Below, one piece after another: positions 26,181 to 33,319 of a stretch of DNA of 64,000 nucleotides. The notes beneath the pieces are model-generated. The model made no database searches, had not been told where the DNA came from, and saw nothing but the letters and a program-made list of their open reading frames with translations. The stretch is taken from contig JAWOCQ010000056.1 in NCBI GenBank assembly GCA_046483725.1, positions 12,490 to 76,489 on the forward strand, written 5' to 3'. Every line of letters starts with the position of its first letter. The stretch's first letter is position 1. Source of the stretch: T3SED10-47 sp046483725. GTDB lineage: Bacteria; Bipolaricaulota; Bipolaricaulia; Bipolaricaulales; Bipolaricaulaceae. The translations under genes were made by a program, and so were the position numbers.

Positions 26181-26873
26181 ATGAAACGCATCGGCATCCT
26201 CGGAGGCATGAGCCCGGAGGCCACAGCGGAATACTACCTTCACATCACCCGCCGCTACACGGAACGCTTTGGCAACTGCTCCTACCCGGAGATCTTCATC
26301 CACAGCGTGTCCTTCCAGCCGTACATCGACTGGCCAGCCGCCGGGCGCTGGGACCTGGTCGCCGACGGTCTTGTGGAAGGGGCACGAGGGCTGGAGCGGG
26401 CTGGGGCGGATTTCCTGGTGATCCCCGCCAACACGATGCACTACGTTCTCCCCCAGATCAGCCCCCGGATCGGGATCCCCATTCTGAGCTTGCCGGACGC
26501 CGTCAGAGAGGAAGTCGCTTCGCATGGCCTACGCTGTGTGGGCCTGTTGGGCACGCGGTACACAATGGAGCTTCCGTTCTACGGCAAAGTGCTTGGGAAG
26601 AGCTCGATCCAGGTCATCGTTCCTCGGGACGAAGACCGCGGAATCGTCGACCGAACCATCTACGAAGAGCTCGTGTTCGGCCAGATCCGCGAGCGTTCCC
26701 GTCAGGCATTCCTGCGCATCATCGGAGATCTGGTCGCTCAGGGCGCTCAGGCCGTGATCCTCGCGTGTACCGAGATCCCTCTTTTGATACGCCCCGATGA
26801 CTGCCCAGTGCCCGTGTTCGATTCCTGCCGCATTCACGCCGACGCCGCCCTGGAACATGCGCTGGGCGAGTAG
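26181..26873 (+). CDS. Aspartate/glutamate racemase family protein
   Basis: A 230-residue protein. MKRIGILGGMSPEATAEYY is the typical start of the aspartate racemase family. The second catalytic site is intact in AVILACTEIPLLI (Cys). The first site reads VIPANTMHYV: the residue before NTMH is Ala, where racemases have Cys and E. coli YgeA has Thr. The two half-sites normally act as a thiol pair, so this may be a one-way or non-racemising enzyme. Start ATG 26181 follows GGGGGGAAGAG. A single-gene unit. Confidence 0.85.
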   Translation: MKRIGILGGMSPEATAEYYLHITRRYTERFGNCSYPEIFIHSVSFQPYIDWPAAGRWDLVADGLVEGARGLERAGADFLVIPANTMHYVLPQISPRIGIPILSLPDAVREEVASHGLRCVGLLGTRYTMELPFYGKVLGKSSIQVIVPRDEDRGIVDRTIYEELVFGQIRERSRQAFLRIIGDLVAQGAQAVILACTEIPLLIRPDDCPVPVFDSCRIHADAALEHALGE

Positions 26874-26918
26874 GGGGCAAGCCGACCGAACCCAACAGCT
26901 GGGAAATCCTCTCTTCGT

Positions 26919-27695
26919 TCAACTGCCGAGCGCCTTCCAGATCATGTTGCCCGCGGCGTAAAGCATGACCACGCCGAACAGCCGCCGCAGGAAAGGTTGG
27001 GAGACGCGCGGCGCAAGATGGCTTCCAATCTGCGCCCCGAGGATGATCCCGATCGCCAGCGGCACAGCAAGGTCGAACCGGGGGTTCCCCTGCAGGCTGT
27101 GCTGGATGAGCCCGGCGAGGGCCGTAGGGCCCATCACAAAGAGGCTGGTAGCGGCAGCGACCACCACCGCGGTTCCCAGAAGCAGCGTGATGGCCGGAAC
27201 CATCACCGTTCCCCCTCCGATGCCGAAGAACCCTGAGGCCGTTCCTGCGAGCAGGCCTACGCCCATCACTGGCAACGCCCGGTAGCTCACCTGTCCGTCC
27301 TCCGACGTTCGCTTGAACCTTTCCGCCAGCTCCTTGGGTGTGCGCCCCCACAACATGAGCACAGCGACATAGATCAGCAGAACCCCGAAGGCGACCGCCA
27401 GCACATCGCTTGAGACGAACTCGGTCAGGTATGCTCCCAGGAACCCTCCGCCTAGCGCCGAGGGCATGAGCATGAAGCCAAGCCGGAAATCCACAATCCC
27501 TTGGCGTCCGTAGCCGATGGTGCTGGAAACGCTGTTGAACACGATGGCCGCAAGGCTGGTAGCCACAGCCACGTGGGTGGTGGGGACGAACACCACAGTC
27601 AACAAAGGCACCATGAAGATGCCCCCGCCCACCCCGATCATGCTCGCGAAGACCCCGATGACGGTGGCCGCAACGGCCAGCAGCAGGTAGTCCAT
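26919..27695 (-). CDS. TauE/SafE family membrane transporter
   Basis: A 258-residue protein with eight hydrophobic helices in two homologous halves. Each half has the family motif: GVFASMIGVGGGIFMVPLL near the N-terminus and GTASGFFGIGGGTVMVPAI in the middle. Family members move sulfite, sulfoacetate or other organic anions; no substrate clue is present. Start ATG 27695 (or GTG 27698). It ends 46 nt from the convergent racemase gene. Confidence 0.92.
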   Translation of the reverse strand: MDYLLLAVAATVIGVFASMIGVGGGIFMVPLLTVVFVPTTHVAVATSLAAIVFNSVSSTIGYGRQGIVDFRLGFMLMPSALGGGFLGAYLTEFVSSDVLAVAFGVLLIYVAVLMLWGRTPKELAERFKRTSEDGQVSYRALPVMGVGLLAGTASGFFGIGGGTVMVPAITLLLGTAVVVAAATSLFVMGPTALAGLIQHSLQGNPRFDLAVPLAIGIILGAQIGSHLAPRVSQPFLRRLFGVVMLYAAGNMIWKALGS

Positions 27696-27902
27696 CACTC
27701 TACGGCTCTTTCCATCGGTGTCTCAGCCTGCCGCCCGGCCAAGAAGCCCCCTCCTCAGCGTTCACCCTCACAGCTCCGAATGCGTAGTCGTCCCCTTGGC
27801 AGGCGACGCGCACGACGCTCCTTCCTCCCGGCCTGCCCAGGGGGCCATTCTACCTGTAGTCAGCCGGTGAGCCAGCGCCGGAGCCAGCCTTCAACTTCCT
27901 CC

Positions 27903-28047
27903 AGGGGTCAAAGCTTTAGTTTGATTGTCAGCCAGCCTGAATCTGGGTCACATCTGGCTTGCATAAATACCGCTTGAGGAATCTTCTGCGCTGAGCAAGT
28001 GAGACAGTGGAAGGAGTAGTGTCAATCACATTAAAGCTCTGACCCCT
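27903..28047. mobile_element. Putative 145-bp inverted-repeat element (MITE-like)
   Basis: The left arm (27903-27929, starting AGGGGTCAAAGCTTTAG) and the reverse complement of the right arm (28021-28047, starting AGGGGTCAGAGCTTTAA) match at 23 of 27 positions. The interior of about 90 bp has no gene. The arms have the AGGGGTCA(G/A)AGCTTTA motif that is common at the ends of RAYT/IS200-associated repeats. The right arm encodes the last six codons and the stop of the glycosyltransferase. No transposase is present. It lies in an otherwise empty gap of 330 bp (27696-28025). Confidence 0.6.
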
Positions 28048-29339
28048 TCGGCGAGGCGGTCGGCAGCCTCGGGGAAGGTGCGCTGTTCGGCGAACTGCCG
28101 CGCCTTCCGGCCCATTTCCGTGATGTCGACGCCGCCGGCCAGAAGCTCGTCCAGGCCGCGTGCCACGCCCTGGGGGGTGGGGCGCACCACACGGCCGAAT
28201 TCGGGCCGGACCAACTCCCCGGCAGAGCGGTGGTCGGTGGTGAGCACGGGGAGCCCGTGGCGCATCGCCTCCACCAAGGTCAGACCGTATGACTCATGGC
28301 GGGAGGGAAACACATAGAGGTCGGCAGCAGACAGAAGGTCCGCCTTGTCTTGCCCAGCCACGTAGCCGGCAAAGCGCACGTCTGTCTGCCGAAGCCTCCC
28401 AGCCAGGCGTTGGAGTTTGCGCATATAGCGCCGCCCGTGCATGTAAGCCGGTGCGCCACAGAGCACCACTGTTAGGGGACGACCTCCCCGCTTTTCCCAC
28501 AGGGAGAGCGCCCTGAGGAGTATGTCCTGCCCCTTCTCCGGCGATATGCGGCTCAGGGCAATGAGCACAGACCGATCGCTGGGTAAACCAAGCCGCCCGC
28601 GCGCTTCGGCTCCATCGGCGGACGGCTGCCCGGCCGGCAACGACCCCCAGGGAATCACCAGAACATCGTCCGCGGTGCGCCAGGGGTAGGCATCCTGCAG
28701 CACCCGCTGCATGCCACCAGATGGGACTACGAGAAGGTCGGAAAAGCGCGCGCAGGCCTCCTGTTTGCGGAAGATCAAGCGTAGCACATCCGGCGTCAGG
28801 CGGAGGCCCCCCAACCGGTCTACCGCTCGGGCGGCACGCGCCAGCCCACCGGCGGAAACCAACCCGCGCAGGTATACGCTGGCCGCGTAGTCCACTACGT
28901 CCACGTGGAGTATAGTGGCCTGCCGGCAGCCCCGGGCATGGATCGCGCCGAAGTCTCCCGCTTCACAGATATCGTTGTGCAAGACGCAGATGCCGTCTGT
29001 GCCATGGCCGGAAGCCATGTTCTCAAGCTCGCGTGTGACCCCTCGCTCAAACTGCCGGCTGAAGCGGGCGTAGCCGCGCACGGTGAGTTCTGTAAGGCGG
29101 TTCCCGCTCCCCGGGACTTGCCAGCCCAGTTCCCGGTACTCCACACCGGGGAACCGATCCCAACCCTCGCCGGGCCCCGAGCCCAGGACCACGAGCTCAA
29201 AGGGACGGGTCTCCGACCAGCGCCGCACCAGGTGCAGGCCCACGTGGGCCCCACCGCCCAACGGGTCCTGCGTAAGGTCGTAGCCAAGGTGGGCACCGGC
29301 AAACACAACGGTCGCCTTCACAAACGGGCAGGGTGGCAC
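28026..29339 (-). CDS. GT4-type glycosyltransferase
   Basis: A 437-residue GT-B fold protein. The N-domain begins ATVVFAGAHLGYDL. The C-domain has the donor-binding pattern LIALSRISPEKGQDILLRAL, then ADLYVFPSRHESYGLTLVEAMRHGLPVLTTD, where the EX7E motif (ESYGLTLVE) contacts the sugar-nucleotide phosphate. It probably builds a cell-surface glycan; donor and acceptor unknown. The start is uncertain: GTG 29339 opens the frame, with GTG 29321 closer to the family start. The last codons (VRALM) and stop lie inside the inverted-repeat element. Confidence 0.88.
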   Translation of the reverse strand: MPPCPFVKATVVFAGAHLGYDLTQDPLGGGAHVGLHLVRRWSETRPFELVVLGSGPGEGWDRFPGVEYRELGWQVPGSGNRLTELTVRGYARFSRQFERGVTRELENMASGHGTDGICVLHNDICEAGDFGAIHARGCRQATILHVDVVDYAASVYLRGLVSAGGLARAARAVDRLGGLRLTPDVLRLIFRKQEACARFSDLLVVPSGGMQRVLQDAYPWRTADDVLVIPWGSLPAGQPSADGAEARGRLGLPSDRSVLIALSRISPEKGQDILLRALSLWEKRGGRPLTVVLCGAPAYMHGRRYMRKLQRLAGRLRQTDVRFAGYVAGQDKADLLSAADLYVFPSRHESYGLTLVEAMRHGLPVLTTDHRSAGELVRPEFGRVVRPTPQGVARGLDELLAGGVDITEMGRKARQFAEQRTFPEAADRLAEGVRALM

Positions 29340-29391
29340 AGTCCGTCGGCGGGGTGCGGTATGGGCGCACAGGGGACCGGAAGGCTCAAGG

Positions 29392-29679
29392 TCAGCGTTC
29401 CTGTTGGCCCGGGGAGGCGGCCGTCAAAATCTCCCTGGCTGCACGGAGGTCCTCCAGTACGGCCTCGAGCTGCCCCCGCATATCAGTCGGGTCCACCGCG
29501 GAACCGGCCTCGGCCACCTCGCTTTCGGACCACCGTTGCAGCGTGCTATCAATCCGGTCGATGCATGCGTCCAGTCCGGCCATGCCGCTGGGCCGGTTTC
29601 CGGACTCCAAATGCTCCACCGCCCGTTGCACGGAGTTCACAACTTCTGTCAACAACGTCAGCATCTCCACCACACTCAT
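29392..29679 (-). CDS. Small acidic helical protein coupled to the sigma factor gene
   Basis: A 95-residue, mainly helical and acidic protein (MSVVEMLTLLTEVVNSVQRA, then DRIDSTLQRWSESE, then QLEAVLEDLRAAREIL). Its ATG overlaps the sigma-factor stop by 4 nt (ATGA), so the two are translationally coupled. No family recognised. The context suggests an anti-sigma-like or chaperone role, but there is no direct evidence. Confidence 0.6.
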   Translation of the reverse strand: MSVVEMLTLLTEVVNSVQRAVEHLESGNRPSGMAGLDACIDRIDSTLQRWSESEVAEAGSAVDPTDMRGQLEAVLEDLRAAREILTAASPGQQER

Positions 29680-30527
29680 TGGCCGCCCTCGTCAGGTTCA
29701 TCCCGTTTGTTCCTCGTTCGGCGGCCCTGTAGACCGTCGCTGTGGCCGAACAGTTGCTCGCTCATTTCCTTGAGAACCCGTTCCTTCATCCTCGCTACCT
29801 GCCGCTGGGGAAGCCCCACCTCTTCACCGACGTCGGCCTGCGTCCGGCCTTGGTAGAATAGCCCGTCGATGATCTTCCGCTGAAGATCGGATAGACGCTC
29901 CACCGCCGCCGCAATGCGCAGACGCACCTCCAGTGGCAGCTGCGCGCTGTCCGCTGCCAGCAGCCGCTGCAGGTCAAGGGAGGGAGACGGATCCGTGGCC
30001 CGTCGTTCTGCGTCGAGAGATACATAGGTCATCGCATCCCGAGACTTGAGCGCTTCGGCCACCGTGTCAGTTCCCACCTCGAGTGCTTTGGCGATCTCCT
30101 CCAGGGTGGGAGGCCGGCCCTTCTCCTGGTACAGCTGATCCTGGCACTCTCGGACCCGTTGCGATACCGCCCGGACCCACTGTGGAACCCGGATACTCCC
30201 GTACTTATCCCTGATGTAATGGCGGATTTCCCCTTTTATAAGGTGCGTGGCGTAGGTGCTGAACTTCGTCCCCCGCGCGAGATCAAAGTTGGCCACCGCT
30301 CCCAGGAGCCCCAGATACCCGGCTTGGACCAGGTCTTCGATCGGCTCGCCCGTGAACCTAAACTGCGCAGCCACCGAGCGCACCAACCCCGCGTGCCGGC
30401 GCACCAGCTCGTCCTGGAGAGCGGTCCACTCGCTTCCCCCGCCCTGCCCACCGGCCTCCAGCCTGCGCAGCTCGGCCAGCAGGGTTTCCGTGTCTGCATC
30501 CTGCCAGTTCCTCCGGGCTTTGCCCAT
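29676..30527 (-). CDS. SigB/SigF/SigG-type (group 3) RNA polymerase sigma factor
   Basis: A 283-residue protein. Region 2: DLVQAGYLGLLGAVANFDLARG, then FSTYATHLIKGEIRHYIRD, the core-binding and -10 recognition helices. Region 3: PTLEEIAKALEVGTDTVAEAL. Region 4: LQRKIIDGLFYQGRTQADVG, then LPQRQVARMKERVLKEM, the -35 helix-turn-helix. It directs a stress, motility or development regulon; the regulon is unknown. Start ATG 30527 (or GTG 30530) lacks a strong ribosome site. No partner-switching anti-sigma gene (RsbW/SpoIIAB) is adjacent, only the small acidic protein downstream. Confidence 0.9.
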   Translation of the reverse strand: MGKARRNWQDADTETLLAELRRLEAGGQGGGSEWTALQDELVRRHAGLVRSVAAQFRFTGEPIEDLVQAGYLGLLGAVANFDLARGTKFSTYATHLIKGEIRHYIRDKYGSIRVPQWVRAVSQRVRECQDQLYQEKGRPPTLEEIAKALEVGTDTVAEALKSRDAMTYVSLDAERRATDPSPSLDLQRLLAADSAQLPLEVRLRIAAAVERLSDLQRKIIDGLFYQGRTQADVGEEVGLPQRQVARMKERVLKEMSEQLFGHSDGLQGRRTRNKRDEPDEGGQ

Positions 30528-30670
30528 CACACGAATCTACCGCCTTCGCCCCGGGGAAGAACACCCACTTGACCGGCAACAAACGGGCGCTTCTCACCGC
30601 GACACCGGCGCAGCGTCCGTTCGCACGCAGACGCCCAGCTGCGTCCAGGCAGAGGCCGCCTGTGCGCCTG

Positions 30671-31138
30671 TTACGGGCTCGTCAGCTCCACTGCCACCAA
30701 CAACGTCACGACCACTACCAACGCCACCAATCCCAGCTCCATCGGACTGGGCCGCCAGCGCACCTCCTCCACCCGGTCCAACGGGGAGGGGCAGTCCACC
30801 TGAAGGCACCTCTCAACCTCCTCCTCAATCAGAAGCTCCACTGCCGGCCCCACACGCACCGTGGCCTGCTCTCCTACGAACACCGCAGGCACGACAACGT
30901 CGTCCAAGCCGTAAGCATCTGCCACAGCCTGCATGAGCCGCCAGTTGTCGGCGTCGAAGCTGACCTCATGGCGGTGAATTTCCAGCTCAGGGTAGCGCTC
31001 TTGTAGCTCCTCCAGGTACTCGCTCATGACACCACACTCCGGACACCCCCGCGCCCAGAAGTACTGAAGCTCCACGGCGCCAAGGGCCACCCCACCCGCC
31101 AATGTCACGATAATTAGCAGCACACCAATCGCTCTCAT
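30671..31138 (-). CDS. Membrane-anchored thioredoxin-like protein (CPEC)
   Basis: A 155-residue protein with an N-terminal signal/anchor (MRAIGVLLIIVTLAGGVALG), a glutaredoxin/thioredoxin-like domain with active-site ARGCPECGVMSEYL (CPEC) and cis-Pro motif VVVPAVFVGEQATV, and a C-terminal membrane helix (LGLVALVVVVTLLVAVEL). It is probably a periplasmic or membrane thiol redox protein. It is divergent from uvrB with 70 nt between. No obvious disulfide-relay partner is adjacent. Confidence 0.75.
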   Translation of the reverse strand: MRAIGVLLIIVTLAGGVALGAVELQYFWARGCPECGVMSEYLEELQERYPELEIHRHEVSFDADNWRLMQAVADAYGLDDVVVPAVFVGEQATVRVGPAVELLIEEEVERCLQVDCPSPLDRVEEVRWRPSPMELGLVALVVVVTLLVAVELTSP

Positions 31139-31208
31139 AGTAGCTCAGCTTAACCTCCCGGCGGCCCTGGGCGCCAGCAGCAAGAGGAGAGGGTGGTAAG
31201 ATTGGGGT

Positions 31209-33200
31209 ATGGCTAAGACGGCTGCGACCGAGGAACGCTTCTGTGTCAGGACCAAGCTTGAGCCTCAAGGCGATCAGCCCAAGGCAATCCGTGAGCTGGT
31301 TCGGGGGCTGAACGAAGGCGCGAGGTTCCAGACCCTCCTCGGGGCGACAGGCACGGGGAAGACTTTCACCATTGCCCACGTGGTCCAGGAGGTACAGCGC
31401 CCCACGCTCGTCATTGCCCACAACAAGACCCTGACCGCACAGCTGTACGGCGAGCTGCGGGAGCTGTTCCCAAACAACGCCGTGCACTACTTCGTCTCCT
31501 ACTACGACTACTACCAGCCGGAGGCCTATATTCCGCAGACGGACACCTACATCGAGAAAGACTCCCAGATCAACGAGGAAATCGACCGGCTTCGCCATGC
31601 CGCCACGGCATCGCTCCTGTCGCGCAGAGACGTGATCGTGGTGGCTTCCGTCTCCTGTATCTACGGGTTGGGTTCGCCTTCCGACTACGCATCGCTTTCC
31701 CTGACCCTGAACGAAGGTACCGAGTACGACCTGGATGATGTGCTCCGCCAGCTGGTACAGCTGCAGTACCGGCGCAACGAGCTGGCATTCGAGCGCGGCA
31801 CATTCCGCCTGCGGGGCGACGTCCTAGAGATCATCCCCGCCTCAGAGGATCACGGCTGGCGCGTGGAGTGGTTCGGAGATGAGGTCGAACGGATTACCGA
31901 AGTGGATCCTCTCACTGGAGACGTCCTGCGGCCGCGTCGGAGCATCACCGTGCCCCCGGCGACCCACTTTGTGACCCCCCAGCAGCGCCTTAAGCGGGCC
32001 ATCGAGTCCATCGAGGAGGAGCTGGACAAGAGGCTGGAGGAGCTACAGGCAGCCGGACGGCTGCTGGAGGCCCAGCGATTGGAGCAGCGCACAATGTACG
32101 ACCTGGAGATGCTGCGCGAGATGGGGTACTGCCCGGGAATCGAGAACTACTCCCGCCACCTGGACGGCCGCACCGCTCACGAACCGCCGTGGAGCTTGCT
32201 CGACTATTTCCCGCCCGACTTTCTCACAGTGGTCGACGAGTCCCACCAGACGATCCCGCAGCTCAACGCCATGTACCACGGAGACCGCTCGCGGAAGAAC
32301 ACCTTGGTGGAGTTCGGCTTTCGTCTCCCATCGGCCCTGGACAACCGGCCGCTCACTTTTGAGGAGTGCGAGAACCGTCTGGGGCAGGTTCTGTTTACCT
32401 CAGCGACCCCGGGGCCTTACGAGCAGCGTGTTTCCAGCGCCGTGGTGGAGCAGATCATCAGGCCCACCGGGCTGGTGGACCCCAAGGTGGAGGTGCACCC
32501 GGTGCGCGGACAGGTGGACCACCTGCTAGGCGAGGTCCAGGAAGTGGTGAACCGCGGGGAACGGGCCCTGGTGACCACATTGACCAAACGCATGGCCGAG
32601 GACCTGACCGACTACCTGACCGAGCTCGGCGTGCGGTCCCGGTACCTGCACTCGGAGATCGATACCCTGGAACGGGTGGACATCCTCCGGGAGCTCAGGC
32701 TGGGGAAGTTCGACGTCCTAGTGGGGGTAAACCTCCTGCGGGAGGGGCTGGACCTCCCGGAGGTCTCCCTTGTGGGGATTCTGGATGCCGACAAGGAGGG
32801 CTTCCTCCGCTCCAACACCTCACTCATCCAGACCATCGGACGTGCGGCTCGAAACGTCCGCGGCAAGGTAATTCTGTACGCCGACCGCGACACCGGCGCC
32901 ATCCGCGAGGCACTACAGGAGACCAACCGCCGCCGGCAAATCCAATTGGACCACAACCGGCGCCAGGGGATCACGCCAAAGTCCGTGGAGAAGGCAATAC
33001 GCGATCACTTCGCCGATGTCCGCCCCGTGGAGGAGCCGTTGGAGCTCCCTTCCGATCCGGAGCAGCTCTCCTACGAGGAGCTGCGTGAGCTGATTCGCGA
33101 GCTTGAGGGCAAGATGCACAACGCCGCGGAGAAGCTGGAGTTCGAACTCGCCGCCGCTCTGCGGGACAAGATCCGCGATCTGCGCCGGCTGCTTCGCTAG
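31209..33200 (+). CDS. uvrB: Excinuclease ABC subunit B
   Basis: A 663-residue helicase-like damage-verification subunit of nucleotide excision repair. Walker A is in LLGATGTGKTFTIAHV. The beta-hairpin lies in SYYDYYQPEAYIPQTDTYIE. DEAD-type motif II reads VVDESHQT, and QTIGRAARN gives motif VI. A C-terminal UVR motif (EKLEFELAAALRDKIRDL) binds UvrC. The length matches E. coli UvrB. No clear Shine-Dalgarno: GGAGAGGG lies about 17 nt upstream and TAAGAT (31197-31202) is near the start, so the mRNA may have a very short leader. Confidence 0.98.
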   Translation: MAKTAATEERFCVRTKLEPQGDQPKAIRELVRGLNEGARFQTLLGATGTGKTFTIAHVVQEVQRPTLVIAHNKTLTAQLYGELRELFPNNAVHYFVSYYDYYQPEAYIPQTDTYIEKDSQINEEIDRLRHAATASLLSRRDVIVVASVSCIYGLGSPSDYASLSLTLNEGTEYDLDDVLRQLVQLQYRRNELAFERGTFRLRGDVLEIIPASEDHGWRVEWFGDEVERITEVDPLTGDVLRPRRSITVPPATHFVTPQQRLKRAIESIEEELDKRLEELQAAGRLLEAQRLEQRTMYDLEMLREMGYCPGIENYSRHLDGRTAHEPPWSLLDYFPPDFLTVVDESHQTIPQLNAMYHGDRSRKNTLVEFGFRLPSALDNRPLTFEECENRLGQVLFTSATPGPYEQRVSSAVVEQIIRPTGLVDPKVEVHPVRGQVDHLLGEVQEVVNRGERALVTTLTKRMAEDLTDYLTELGVRSRYLHSEIDTLERVDILRELRLGKFDVLVGVNLLREGLDLPEVSLVGILDADKEGFLRSNTSLIQTIGRAARNVRGKVILYADRDTGAIREALQETNRRRQIQLDHNRRQGITPKSVEKAIRDHFADVRPVEEPLELPSDPEQLSYEELRELIRELEGKMHNAAEKLEFELAAALRDKIRDLRRLLR

Positions 33201-33319
33201 TTTGCCTGTGGGACTACCACGGCGAACCCATGGTGAGCACCCGGCCCTGGCGCTATGATTACTCTATTGGAGGTATGCCTAGTTAAGGAGGGAGAGCGCT
33301 CAAAGCCAAAGCGTAACGT

